NCBI GenBank assembly: GCA_005281725.1 | Contig: SSBO01000001.1 | Location: 562,956-626,955 of the forward strand | Length of the DNA stretch: 64,000 nucleotides | From: Wuchereria bancrofti | Taxonomy: Eukaryota > Nematoda > Chromadorea > Rhabditida > Onchocercidae | Reading direction: 5' to 3' | Shown: piece after piece, positions 51,951 to 64,000 of the stretch | Numbering within the stretch: position 1 is the first letter of the stretch | Layout of the letters: every line of letters begins with the position of its first letter | Translations under genes and position numbers: made by a program | Notes under the pieces: model-generated | The model's input: only the letters and a program-made list of their open reading frames with translations | Databases searched by the model: none | What the model was told of the DNA's origin: nothing

Positions 51951-54900
51951 ATGGAGAATTGTTATAATGTTGAGTCTACTTCATCATCATTATCATCATC
52001 ATCATCTATATCATTATCATCGTGCTATTCTTATCCATATGTGAATTGTTGTACCTCATATGATACTTATGGTACTACTACTTATCCATTTAATGGATTT
52101 TATGGTACTTATGAATCAAGCAAATATTATCAGCAATTACCAGATACCACTAATCATTATCAACAAACTCAAACAACATATTATCCACATTATCGTACAT
52201 CAATTGCATCTACTTCTGATTATTCACAATTATTTCTAAATGGTACCATTCCAACTAATTACTCTTCTGCCACTACTACCACAGCAAATTATAATAGCAT
52301 TAGTTATGGTAGAGGAGGAAATCGGAGTAATTTTCAAAGACCTAAATATGCGTGGATGTTAGAACGTGAAAAGGATCATCAGCAATCACGTCATTTACAG
52401 CAAACTGTTAGATCTACAACCGATACCGTAATCACATCACAAACAGGTAACACTTACGTCATCTTGAACGTGTAAACTTTTTTAACAAATTATTATTATT
52501 GTTTAATTAGCTATTTGAGATAATATTTATTTATTTTACAAATCTACCAGCTGATAGTTGATAGCAAATTAATTAGGTGTTAGCTAGTAAGTTAGTGATA
52601 ATAATCAAAAACAATGCCATTAGGATTAATCACGAAAAGAATAAATAGTAATTATTAGAGATAATATGCTACGAATAATCATTTTTTTTTTCAAAAAAAG
52701 GAGTTGAAATTAAAAAATTTTCAAAAAACGGTGTTATATTTAGTGAATAATTAATTAATCTAGTAGTTATTGTTCAAAAAATATTGTTCAAAATTAATTA
52801 TACATGAATATATCAGTGAAAATATTTGCAATAAATAAAAAAAATTATCAACAAAAATCATAGCATTGGAAAATAGTTTGATGACACATTTCATTTCATT
52901 TCATTTCTTTTATTAGTTTATAATAATGAATTAAAAATAATTTGCAGTAAAATGAATAAATTCAAATAACACAACAATAAATAAATATTACATAAACAAC
53001 CCCTTTTTATGATTCATTTAATGCATCAAATTCAAATAAACAATATCAAAATTTCCATTGGATGATTAATTAATTCATTATTAGTCAATAACAATAAAAA
53101 TATAATTAAAATTGGAATATTCGTATATGAAATAAATTCATTTTATAATAGAAAATTAATTAATAGCAACTAATATCTTCATTAATTAATAGAAAAATAA
53201 AATAGTAACCATTTCAAAAAATCACACAAACTAATTTCTTTCTCGTTTTTAATACTTTATAGTGTCTATGTATGTATGTGTGTATGTATGTGTCTGTGCA
53301 GGTGCGTATACAGGTGTGTGTGTGTATGTATTGTGGTATCGTTGTGACTGTCATCGTAGTATTGTTGGCTGTACAGATAATTTTAATAGTCATTCATTTT
53401 CATTAACAATCACCGCACATTTTAATTAAGGAAGATTTAACAGTTCTAGAATGTTGCGCAATTTGATCTTATCCGCCACTTAACAATTTGTTTGAAAATT
53501 GATCATCGATTAATATAAAGCTTTCAAAAAAAAAGAAAAAAAAAAGGAAAATTAGCTTTTAAAGAATGACCAATTTTTAAAAACAATAAATTGTCCAAAA
53601 AAAAAAAGAAAATTTAAACTTTTTTTCATAAAAAAATTCTAATAACAATCATAATTTCACTGCTGTCCTTATATGTGGATTGTAGTGTGACCATTTAATC
53701 CAAACTTCTATCACTATTAAATCATCAAAAGTTTCAAATAAAAAATAAACTTAGAAATTTTAATTTAAAACATTTGGTCAATCCTGTAAATGAGATACAT
53801 TATTGATAAGACATTATTTTTGTTTTTTGATCTTATCTCTTTGGACATTGACCTCTAGTTTATCAAAAATTATTCTATCTATTATTATTACTTGATTTTT
53901 GACATTCAATTTTAAAAAGTTAAACTTATGAAATACAATAAAATTGTTTTTTCTTCTAACTTTAAAATTTTACACCCCATTAATTCTTACTTCTAATTTG
54001 TATTTTATAAAAATTCAAACATTTTTTTATCAGAATTTGTAATTTTACTAATTATTGCATGATACAAATTAGTAATAATACTTAATGATGGTAGTGAATA
54101 AGACCATTGAATTTTATTAAAAATATTTAAATAATGAATGAACAGCAAATGAATGAGAATGAATTGATACTGTTTAAAAAAAAAGTGTGGCAAACATACA
54201 TTCATGAAAAAATTTCATGCACATTTTGTTTTTATTTTAGAAATGATCATTTTGCAACCTTTTAATTCATTTTTTAGCTTTTGAAAAAAGCACAATTTTT
54301 TCAATTCATAAAAAAAACGAGAAAAAGGGAAAAGTGAAATGTTTCTGGAATTTTTCACACTTTAATTCCTATAAAGATGTGTTATTTTAGCATAAAATGA
54401 TATTATCACTGCTTATATTTCAATTAAAAAATAAATTTACATTTATGTTAAAAAAAAAAGAATGAGAAATTTTTCTTATAAAAAATATAAATTTGAAAAT
54501 TTCAAACGGAAAAAACTAGTAAACATTAGCAAAATTCATTGATTTTTTTTACGATGCAATTTTTTATAAATTTCAATCTATGCAATTTTACGATTTGCAT
54601 GTATAAATTAAATGTTTGGTTTTTATTACTCTAATAAAAAAAATAAATTAAAAAATGAGTTGAAAAAAAAAGAAGCGAACAAAAAAAAAAAGCAAGAATA
54701 TACCCATAAATTCCACTTTCAATTAACTCTTAAAATATTTTTTTTCACTTTTTTTTTTGTTCTTTTTCTTTTTAAAATTTTTAATATAATACAAAAAATA
54801 ATTTTCAAAACAATTTTTTGATCAATAAACCAATCAAAATAATTCATAAAATAAATTTTATGAAAAGGAATAAAAAAAAATTTTAATTAATTAATTAACT

Positions 54901-56000
54901 GTAATAAAATTTATGCAATGAATGATAAAATCAATTCTATCGTTTTTCTTCTTTCCCTCTTTCTCTTCTTTTCTTTTCATTGTTCTAATCAATTTCCCAA
55001 ACATCTATCATTAACTATCACTTCTAATAATGATGAATTACTTTTGTAACTTTGAAACATATCTGCTGCGCATTCTTTACTATCTCCAATTATTTGCAAA
55101 AAGCAAAAAAAAAAAAAAGAAAAATAAATAAATATTTTTCAATCAATTATTATCGTTATCACTTTTATCTTTGAGATAAACAAACATTTATAATCATATT
55201 TCTTTTGAACTTTTTCTAACAAACAACAAATGAAATAGTCATGTAAATTTAGTAAATTATTTATTTATTAGTAAACGTTTAAAATTGATCATAAAATTTA
55301 TTGAATTTTTAAAATACATTCATTCAATCACACCAACTAATCAATCAACTTATTATTAAATAATTATAATACATGATATATAATGTAATAAATCAATTTG
55401 GTAAAGATTTAAACGAATTGTTTATTTAATCTGATAAATGATAATTGTTTACACTAATCTACTATCAAACAATATTTAATTAATATTAATAAACAATAAT
55501 TATCAAACTATTTAGCATATAAATATGAAATAATTATTAAATTTTATTTTACTTAATTATTCTTTCCTAATTTATGCATATAAACATATAATAATATTTC
55601 AGGTCGTACATCATATAGTACACCACAGGTTGTTGAATTGGAAAAAGAATTTCGTACCAATCGTTATTTAAATAAACAACGACGAAATGAGCTTGCAACA
55701 TTATTAGCCCTTACTGATCGACAAATTAAAATTTGGTTTCAAAATAGACGAATGAAAGAGAAGAAACAACGATTAGCTGCTGCTCCACCAAATAAACTTA
55801 TTATTACTGCTACTACTACTACTACTACTTCTACTACTAGTAGTATTACTGATACTATTATTAATAGTAACAATAATGCTACAACAACAACAACAGCAAC
55901 AACAACAACAGCAACAACAACAACAGCAACAACAACAACAGCTACTACAACGAATACGATGAATTACAATAATAATTTACAGAGTAATAATGATATATAA
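51951..56000 (+). CDS. ceh-13: Labial/Hox1-class transcription factor CEH-13 (divergent)
   Basis: Anterior Hox homeodomain transcription factor. Exons 51951-52446 and 55603-56000, with donor ACAG|gtaac and acceptor ATTTCAG|GTCG in phase 1; the product is 297 residues. The N-terminus is rich in Ser, Tyr and Thr. A hexapeptide-like [10 protein letters not shown] sits at about residues 127-136 (labial proteins usually have a K/D-WM form). The second exon supplies the homeodomain: GRTSYS at positions 4-9 (compare labial GRTNFT), [19 protein letters not shown], then [14 protein letters not shown] with Trp48 and Asn51. RRMKEKK and the GRT start favour ceh-13. Its position across a divergent interval from lin-39 agrees. 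After the homeodomain there is a long Thr-rich tail encoded by ACA/ACT runs, so the protein is about 100 residues longer than C. elegans CEH-13 as I remember it. The homeodomain is otherwise divergent, so ceh-13 rests partly on synteny. Confidence 0.85.
52447..55602 (+). other. Single intron of ceh-13
   Basis: A 3.2-kb AT-rich intron between hexapeptide and homeobox. It has a GT array (about 53264-53328) followed by a slightly GC-richer patch (53330-53480). Candidate regulatory content only; no nested gene is supported. Confidence 0.7.
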
Positions 56001-58474
56001 ATTATAATATCATCACTTGAAACTTTCTTTCATAATGTTAAATAATAATTGTATCAGTAATCAGATCAGACTGAAAATGATAAAAAAAATAATAGCACAA
56101 ATAATTTCAGTAAAAGTAATCAGAGAGAAGAGAAAGAAATTAAAATAGTAGGAACAATAATTAATGAAGTAGCTAACAGAATATTCTATGCATCACTCTA
56201 AAAACAATTTAATTTTATGCTAATTACATATTCAATTAGTTTTTTTATTATGGCTTCACTAAACTAAACTGTCATTAATTTAAATTTGAAAATTAATAAA
56301 AAATAGAATTAATTCTCTCTCTTTTTTTTGTTATTTAAATTTAAACATTAAAATGTAATAGTCTAAACAAACAGTTATTTCTGTTGATGATTGCTTTCAT
56401 TTATAATCAATTCTCTACTTTTATTACATTGGTGCTTATAAATGATAATTTATTATATCAAAATTGAAATTTTTGATAGTAAAAAAAAAAAATGGGAAGG
56501 AAAAAAGAACGGAAATGAAGTAATTTGAGGATAATTTACAAATGTGGCGAATAATTTGTGATTAATTCAGATTTAGTAAATATTGTTACATAAATTATAT
56601 GAATTAACACTTATTTGTAAAGTAAATTTTAAATTGAAATGATATTCAATTTAATTCTTTCATTGATGCATAATTTATTTCAATGTTCATCGAACATTTA
56701 CTATTTTTTCTAATTAATACATAAAGGAAACTAATTAATTAAATATATCATTATAGGGAATTTTTCTTTCTTTCAAATAATCTACCTCATTTTAAAATTG
56801 TTTGATTTCATTAAAGCATTATAATAATTTTTGCTCTATTGTAAAATAACTTATAACTGAAAATTCAATTCCAATAATTTTTTCCTGAATGTTTTCCTGA
56901 ACACATTAAGGAAAGAAAATTTTCAATCCATATCACTAAATTAAGCTTATTGGTTTTTAAGTGAAAAAAATTTTTTAGAAAAAAGAAACAAAGCTAAAAT
57001 TTTGATGTCACTTTATCATTAAATAATTAAGTGCATTCTTTAATAAAAATAAAGCATTAAATTATTTTTGAATTAAATCTTTTGATTATTTTGTAACATT
57101 TGCTAATGCTCAGTAATTCATTCACTTTTTTTTTTGTTTCATCAATAATTTAATGTTATAATAAAATTCGGTTTTGATTCAATTTTGACATCTTATCAAA
57201 TATTAACATTTGATCTTGTCTAGTCGTTTTTTTTTTTTTTGTCAAAAATGCTCATAGAATTTGTTTTTGTTTATTCATTTGATATTGGAGAAGTTAACGC
57301 AATAAACAAATATAATAAATTACTTTGATCAAACTAAAGACTATTCAATTGTTGTATCAAAAAAAAAAAAAATACTCAATAGTAAGTTAATTAAGTTAAA
57401 AAAGAATCAAATGTATTTGCTTGCTGATAACTTTAAAAATATTTGATGTTACTGAGAAGAATTTGAATTGGAGTAATTATGTGGACTAAGTGATAATGAT
57501 AAGCTGATAAATTGAAATTATCCAAAATTTAATATAGTCACCTCTTCTAAATGTAATTAATACTTTAGCAATGAATTGTGATGTCTTATTTATTGTGTTT
57601 TTCTCAGAAAAAAAAAGAAAGTTTATTTGTTTCGATAAAAAGTTGAAGCGAAATGAAACGGAACAGAAACGAATAAGGAAGACATTTTTCAAAAAATAAA
57701 GAAAAAAATTAGTTTTGCTTTTTAAAGTTCCATTTTTGTTATTTATTCTGATTCCTTTGACTCGCTTATTTCTTCATTTCATTGCTTTTTATTGATTCGT
57801 TTTTGTTTTGAAAGTTTTCCGTCTTTTTTTTTTGTTTTTTTAAAAAAGAGGAAAATATCAATCAAATGATTATTTCGCCTGGACAATTATCAATGATAAT
57901 AAATTGGCCAGCAATTTACCAAATTCAACTAACCACATCGATGTCATTTGTCAACTTTAGGAGAGCATAAATCGAAAATTGAAGCTTGAATCAATGATAA
58001 ATTTAAAAACTAGAAAAACGGTCAAAGCTCGAAAGTAAACCAGAAAAAAAAAAAAAAGAAAAAAGAAGCCGCTCATGTCTATTTCAATTAATCATTCTTT
58101 ATTCTAATTGTAGTAGTAGTATTTCCTATTGTTAGAAGGATATAAAAAATTTCAACAAATTTCTATGTGTGATAATGTAACAAAGTAAGCAAAAATTTTC
58201 GATTGAAAATTAAATTTGAATTTAAAAACTTTTGTTAATACAATTTAAATATTACAATATTTCTCAATAAAATAAAAATTCAAAACACTTCATTTTTTTG
58301 TAATTTCATTGTTTTCTCTCCTTCAAAAAAAAGGAACAAATAAAGAAAACAAATTGATAGTTTTTAAATTTTTGTTAATGTATGAATTTATTCAAAATTA
58401 TTACTAATTTTACTTAATTATTTATTTGTCAACAATTTTAATACATTCTAACTTTATTGAAAATGTTGTAAACG

Positions 58475-58521
58475 CACATACACACACGTGCAAATGTGTG
58501 TGTGTGCGTATGTATGTGTGT
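58475..58521. repeat. Facing CA/GT repeat able to fold back
   Basis: ACGCACATACACACACGTGC is followed by ATGTGTGTGTGTGCGT, so the two halves are nearly complementary around a short centre. Confidence 0.7.
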
Positions 58522-59750
58522 ATTATTTGTTTTAAACAAAAATTCATTTCGAAATATTTGAAATATAGGAAGAGAAAGATAAGAAAATGATAAAATATAA
58601 AGGAAGATGATAAAGATGAATAAAAATGAAAAGAGAGAGAGTGAAAGAGAGAGAGGGAAAGAGAAAGTTATTGTTAGGCGGTTTTTGAGGAAAGTCAGGA
58701 AGTGTTTGAGAGCAATTGGTGCCTCATAAATCATTAAGTTGAGGCTTCTTCGCTTTTCCTCGTTACTTTCCCGACACCAAATGTTACTTTCCGTACTGAA
58801 ATCTCATTTTATATATTAAAACAAAATCCCTCAAAATAATAGGAATGTATTGTTAAATGTGAAAATTTTTTATTAAATTATTAATGTTTGAAATAAATTT
58901 TTATTAAATAAAAATTAGCAAAATGTTTGAAAGAATTATTTTAATTTATTAATTAAAATTGTAAGAAATTATTAATGATATAGTTGAGGAAAATGAAATA
59001 TCAATATACTCTTCAAACAAAAACGAAAAATTAAACCAAAATGACAAATTTTCCATGAAAAGATTTTTTTTTTGGTTGAATTATTGAATTATGCATTTTT
59101 AAATTTAATTTGTTAACTTCCATAAAATTTCAAAAATAAATTGAAATTTGATAAATTATTTGTCATAAAATCAAACCAAAAAAAAAAAGAAATCACCGGA
59201 TATTACCGTAGCAGGAAGATTTTTTTCGTCTTTTGAAACATTGTAAAGTTGTAATTTATCTCTAAGTTTCACCTACCAATAGTTTTACTAAAAAAAATAT
59301 GGCAAAATTAATAAATATTACTGTAATCTTTGAATTTACTTCTCAAAAAATTTTTCATTGCTTTTTTTTTTAATTTGATAAAAAGGAAAGTGTCTTTCTT
59401 TTTCAATCAAAAATTTGCCAATGATTGCTTAATTTTTGCTACAAAAATTTCGAATCATTTTAAATGAATGCATTAATTTAAAATAATATTAAAATTAGGA
59501 AATGTTACCAAAATTAATTACAATTATTTTGAATGAATAGAATAAATTAAAAATTATAACTAAAAATTAGTAAAAAAAAAAAAGAAATGATTTATTTTAT
59601 TGAGATATTGAAAAATTGAAAAGTTATGACTTAACAGAAAGTTCTGATTTACTTTTTTTTTTCTGTGATAAGAAATTCTGATATGCTATATGTAATTAAA
59701 AGTTGATGAAGATGAATTTTAGATGCCAGAAAAAAAAGGACTGCTAATGC

Positions 59751-59780
59751 ATCACATCGATGATATATCACATCGGTGAT
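59751..59780. repeat. 14-bp direct repeat
   Basis: ATCACATCGATGAT (59751-59764) and ATCACATCGGTGAT (59767-59780), period 16 bp, one difference. Each unit starts with ATCA and ends with TGAT, so each is itself an inverted pair. Confidence 0.7.
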
Positions 59781-62650
59781 TTGTTAAAGTTAACACTTAG
59801 CAATAATCTGTTTGAAGTCGGAAACGTGTAAATGAATAGTTATGATTAGGATATAATTGATAATGACAAGTTTAAAAATGATTTGACATAAAGTTTTTAC
59901 ATTTTGAAGTACATTTTAAATAAATAAATAAATTAGTAAGTTTAAAAAAAAAAAATTTGCAACATTATTGTAAGTTTTTAAATGATAAATAATTTTTGAC
60001 GAAGCAATATTAAAAGTTAAAACAAAAATTTTAAAAACGAAAGAAAATAAAATGAAAAATCTTTTAATTATTTCTAGTAACTATTTAAATTTCCTACATT
60101 AAGTATTTAAATTGAGGAAGACAAAAAATTTTTTCATATTTAAAATTAAATTAAAAAAAAAAGTTTTTTTCACATTGTCGTATTTTAATGCTATTTCTTT
60201 TTTCCAATTACTTCTACATACTATTTTAATAAAAAGAGGGAAAATAAAATGAAAAAATTTTTAATTATTGCAGTAAATGCAAAAAAAATAAAAAAAAAAG
60301 TTTGGTAATGATGTTATCTTAAGAATTAATCATTATCAAAAATCATACTGTATGTGCAATATGTGATGAATGCAAAAATGCTCTGATTGATATCATCTGT
60401 CATTTTAGGAGTATTTTTTACTTATCACACTTGTTTGAATTTAAAAAAAAAAAAATCACAAAACAAAGAACGATGATGTGAAAATAAGTTGAAACGATCA
60501 TGTGATAAAGAATTAAACTAAATGTTTACAAAGTTATTTGGTACATTATTGTTATCTTTTATTCAAGTGGAACTATCATCACACATCAATTTTTATCAAC
60601 GTCATTCTGTTATTTGTTTTCTTTCTTCAATATTTTCATTTAATTCATTTGTTAACAAAAACAAAAAACAAAAAACAAAACAATACAAAAAGTAGATGAA
60701 AAAAAATTTTCTTTCCAACATCTTAGGAAAAAAAAATGAAGTTAATATTTCAAATGTGAAAGATAATCATTGTAAGATCTTCATCCAATCAATCATCATA
60801 TTATATTCTTTTTTTTGTTGTGATCATTTTTATTATTATTAAAATTTACAAATTAAATTAAATTTTACTTTTTTTTTTTAACAGTAAATTCATTAAAATA
60901 AGAGCAGTATAAAAAAATGAATGTGTAGCGTATATTAACTGATTAAATTCTCATATCAGTAAACAGAAATGAGTTTCTTTTTCAAATTGTTAATGCATTA
61001 AAAAAATTTCTGATAACAAAATTTTCTGGTTCATCAAACAATATATATAAGCATATGCACTACGATGAAATATTTGATGAGATAAATGTTAGGAAAGTTT
61101 TGATTACAAATTTACTACAATTTAAACTATCAAATAAACAAGAAAATAAATTATAAGTAAAATTTTTGCAAGAAGAATTTATGAAATAGTCTGATATACT
61201 GTTAAGGTGTTAATTTGCTACACTACTAACATATTCATTGATAATTTCGTCACTTCGTAATTAAATTAAATAAATTAGTTGAAATATTGATTTGCGGATA
61301 GAAAAAAATTTTTCCAATATAGTTTTGTAATATTCATTTATCTTTTTATATATGTATGATAAGATTAACTTAATGCAAAAAATTTAATAATTATTTGAAA
61401 TATTAATCGTATCAAAAAGTTACTTTTTAATATACAATTAGTTAAAATTGGTGAGAAATATTTAATTTTTAATTAAATTTTAAATTGTCTCTTTTCCCTT
61501 TTTTTGTTTGATTTCATATGAAAAATTTGAAATATTATTGGAAATTATAAAACATTGACACAAATGCGCAATCATCCTACTTTTTAGTTTATCCTTACTG
61601 AAAAAAAAATATATTTTTCATTCTTTTTTGTTTTTTTTTTTTGAATACTTATAAATTAATATATGAATGCTATATGAAATATATGGCGGATATTACCATA
61701 TATGCAAATTACAAACTGAAAAGATTAGTGCTTAAATTGAATGAATGACCTTAACATTTAGTCATAATATAATATACCATTTAATCCTATACCACATACA
61801 CACATACACAAACATACACATACACACATACATACATACATAAATAGACAGATATAGAGATTGTGATATAATACCGATATCAAACTTATCAATCTTTTGA
61901 TGAATCGATCATCTTAGAAATGAAAACAATTAAATCATTGTTGGTAAGCATAGCGGTATACATCAAAAAGGATTTCCCTCTGGGAAGGATTAAACATTGA
62001 TGAGATAGGAGCAGTAGCAATAATCACTTTTAATCCAATTATTGTATTATTTAAAGTATATATAATATGGATATGTATGATTTGTCATTTAATCTTATAT
62101 CAAAATTTTTCATTGTTACATTTATTTCAATGATTTTAATTTGCATAATGCAACAATGTCCTTTACATGTCCTTCATTTACAAATGATGCATTAATTATA
62201 ATGCTACCTATTTAGTAATTCATTTGTAATCATTTGCATTTCAATGGTATAAAATGAATAAATAAACAAATTATGTTTATTTTTTTTTTCAATCTTTAAA
62301 AGTTAAGATATATGTATATATAAATGAAATGAGTAATAAATAATTCTCATTATATTTATTCATTCATTTTTTTAAAATTTCAGTTAGATAAAATTAAATA
62401 TTAATTTGCAACTTTTTTTGTTTGTTTATTTATTTGAATAAATTATTATGACTTTTGGATAAATTACTTTGCAAATTTATTTACAATTATAAATTAATCA
62501 TTTCTTCAATTTATAACAATTAGTTAAATTTCTTTAAATTAAAAAAAAAAAAATTGTTCTTATATCCAATCTAAATCCTTTCCATTCATTCATTTCTTCT
62601 TTCCTTCCTTCTTTTACTCTTTTTATCATTTCATTTCCGATAATTATCTC

Positions 62651-62740
62651 CTTCTCTCCCTCTCCCTCTTTCTTCCCTTTCACTTCTCTCCCTCTCCCTC
62701 TTTCTTCCCTTTCACTTCTCTCTCTCTCCCTCTCTCTACA
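62651..62740. repeat. 32-bp CT-rich minisatellite, about 2.5 copies
   Basis: Two full 32-bp units begin CTTCTCTCCCTCTCCCTC at 62651 and 62683, and a partial third starts at 62715. Confidence 0.9.
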
Positions 62741-64000
62741 TATGATTGCTGTAAAGTAAGCATTTTATAGAATTTGATTGAATAACAATCATTTATCGTC
62801 GCACATGGGATAATCCGATAAATACTTCCTTCTGATATTGGTTAATTCCTCTTAAAAGTGCCATGTGTTATTTTTTTTTTTATTTACTTATTTGTATTGT
62901 TTGTTTTTCTTACAGTATTTTATAGTTCATGTTATTTCATTTTAATTTATTAAAATATGAAATGGAAATCAGAATAATACGAATTTTAGCAGGAAAAAAA
63001 ATTTCCTATTAACAATAAATTTAATGTCGTATTCAAGAAAAAAGTGAATAAATAATAAAAAAAAACTCAGTTAAATATTAATAATAATATTCAAAATTTT
63101 TGGATGCGTTTTTTTATTTTAAATATACTAAAAGTAAAAGAATAAAATATTACTAAGAAATAATAGAAAATCTAAAAAAGGAAAAAATATTTCAAATGTT
63201 TAATATTTCAAATATACAAGGAATTTAAGTATTAAAAATTTTTCATTATTAATTCTCAAAATATCTCCATGCTGGATTATATGCATATATTCCGTTATCG
63301 ATCTACTAGAATGTTATCAGTTAAATGATATCAAGGTGAAAATTTATCAATATAAAAATTTAAAATCAAATTAAAAAAGTAGATATCAAAAGTTTTTCAT
63401 TTATTAGACTAGCAGCTAACAAATGAATGTGTGTGAAAATTAAAACTAAAATATTATTTATGATTTCCCCTTTTTATTCCATCTTTTCTTTATTTATTTT
63501 TTTTATATATATATATATAATAAAATTAATCATGCATAATAGCATTTCACAATAAATTTAATAAATCTCTTTCTTTGTTTATTATTAATTTACTTCAAAT
63601 AATGCTTTGTTGCTTCAAATAATTTAAAAGTGTTTGAATTTTAGGCAATAATTTTTGAATTAGTAAAATATTTCATGAATATGTTTCATTTTAACTGATA
63701 AGATTAGTTATAAGAAAGACGAAAAAAGGAAAGAAAGATCAAACTGATAACTTTCTAATTTTACATTATACAACTACTCATAACCTTTTATCACTTATCA
63801 CTTAAAATAAATAATTAATTAAGCATTTTCCATTTCATTTTCCCTTTCCATAACTTTTTCCAATTCCTTAACTTCTTACTATTATGACAATTCAACCTTT
63901 TTTTTCATTTCTTTTTTTTCCTTGGTTAAGTAGTATCTTTATCCGTTGTGAATATTTTTAGGCTTATTGAGATTCAGATCTAATTGTCTCATACTGATCC

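Larger units (their letters stand above)
56001..64000. other. AT-rich 3' flank of ceh-13 with no supported gene
   Basis: A possible ceh-13 polyadenylation signal AATAAA lies at 56295-56300. The rest is low-complexity, with a CA/GT facing pair (about 58475-58521), a CA array (about 61794-61845), a 32-bp CT-rich tandem repeat (62651-62740) and a 14-bp direct repeat (59751-59780). Open frames are Phe/Ser/Lys-rich repeat products. Confidence 0.65.

Noticed and set aside
51951..52475. Single-exon gene ending at 52475
   Set aside because: The frame continues past the gtaac donor for only nine codons; splicing to 55603 restores a labial-type homeodomain in phase.
1..64000. CRISPR arrays, bacterial operons, insertion sequences or viral genes
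   Set aside because: The intron-rich Hox/ligase content is animal nuclear DNA; no spaced identical repeats, transposase or viral motifs were recognised.

Overview
This is a very AT-rich nuclear window from a nematode. It has many short introns, long A/T runs and abundant microsatellites. Three things point to a nematode: a DNA ligase IV gene next to a lin-39-type Hox gene, a divergent labial/ceh-13-type Hox gene on the other side, and a microRNA hairpin between the two Hox genes. This matches my memory of the C. elegans chromosome III neighbourhood (lig-4, lin-39, mir-231, ceh-13). The species cannot be named from the sequence. The base composition would fit a non-Caenorhabditis nematode, but that is only a guess.

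Layout. 39-4105 (+): twelve exons of lig-4, lacking only the 5' part that lies outside the window. 4106-9002: AT-rich convergent intergenic or 3'-UTR DNA with an unusual cluster of ACARGGT motifs (minus-strand sense). 9003-24728 (-): lin-39, with four exons I can support (a Y/Q/N/P-rich N-terminus, a YPWM exon and two homeobox exons) and an 11-kb central intron. 24729-51950: the divergent intergenic region between the two Hox genes, about 27 kb. It holds GC-richer islands, two TAATCGATTA motifs (one inside a 20-bp palindrome), an assembly gap inside an AATG microsatellite, what looks like a false 1.6-kb tandem duplication around a single N, a minus-strand microRNA hairpin at 48634-48704, and a 42-bp perfect palindrome. 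51951-56000 (+): ceh-13 in two exons. 56001-64000: AT-rich 3' flank with no gene I can support.

How the parts relate. lin-39 and ceh-13 are the central and anterior Hox transcription factors; both keep a hexapeptide (PBC-cofactor docking motif) and a homeodomain. The hairpin between them has a 5' arm that is clearly miR-10-like (ACCCTGTAGATCCG) and a 3' arm that closely resembles C. elegans miR-231 as I recall it. This suggests that mir-231 is the nematode descendant of the Hox-cluster mir-10, with the dominant arm changed. Two perfect miR-10 seed matches lie 1.6-1.9 kb downstream of the lin-39 stop, on its sense strand. lig-4 is an unrelated neighbour (non-homologous end joining), but its conserved motif I carries His where the family has Arg.

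Limits: splice sites were placed by eye from GT/AG signals, reading-frame continuity and family knowledge. No alignments, folding programs or database searches were run.
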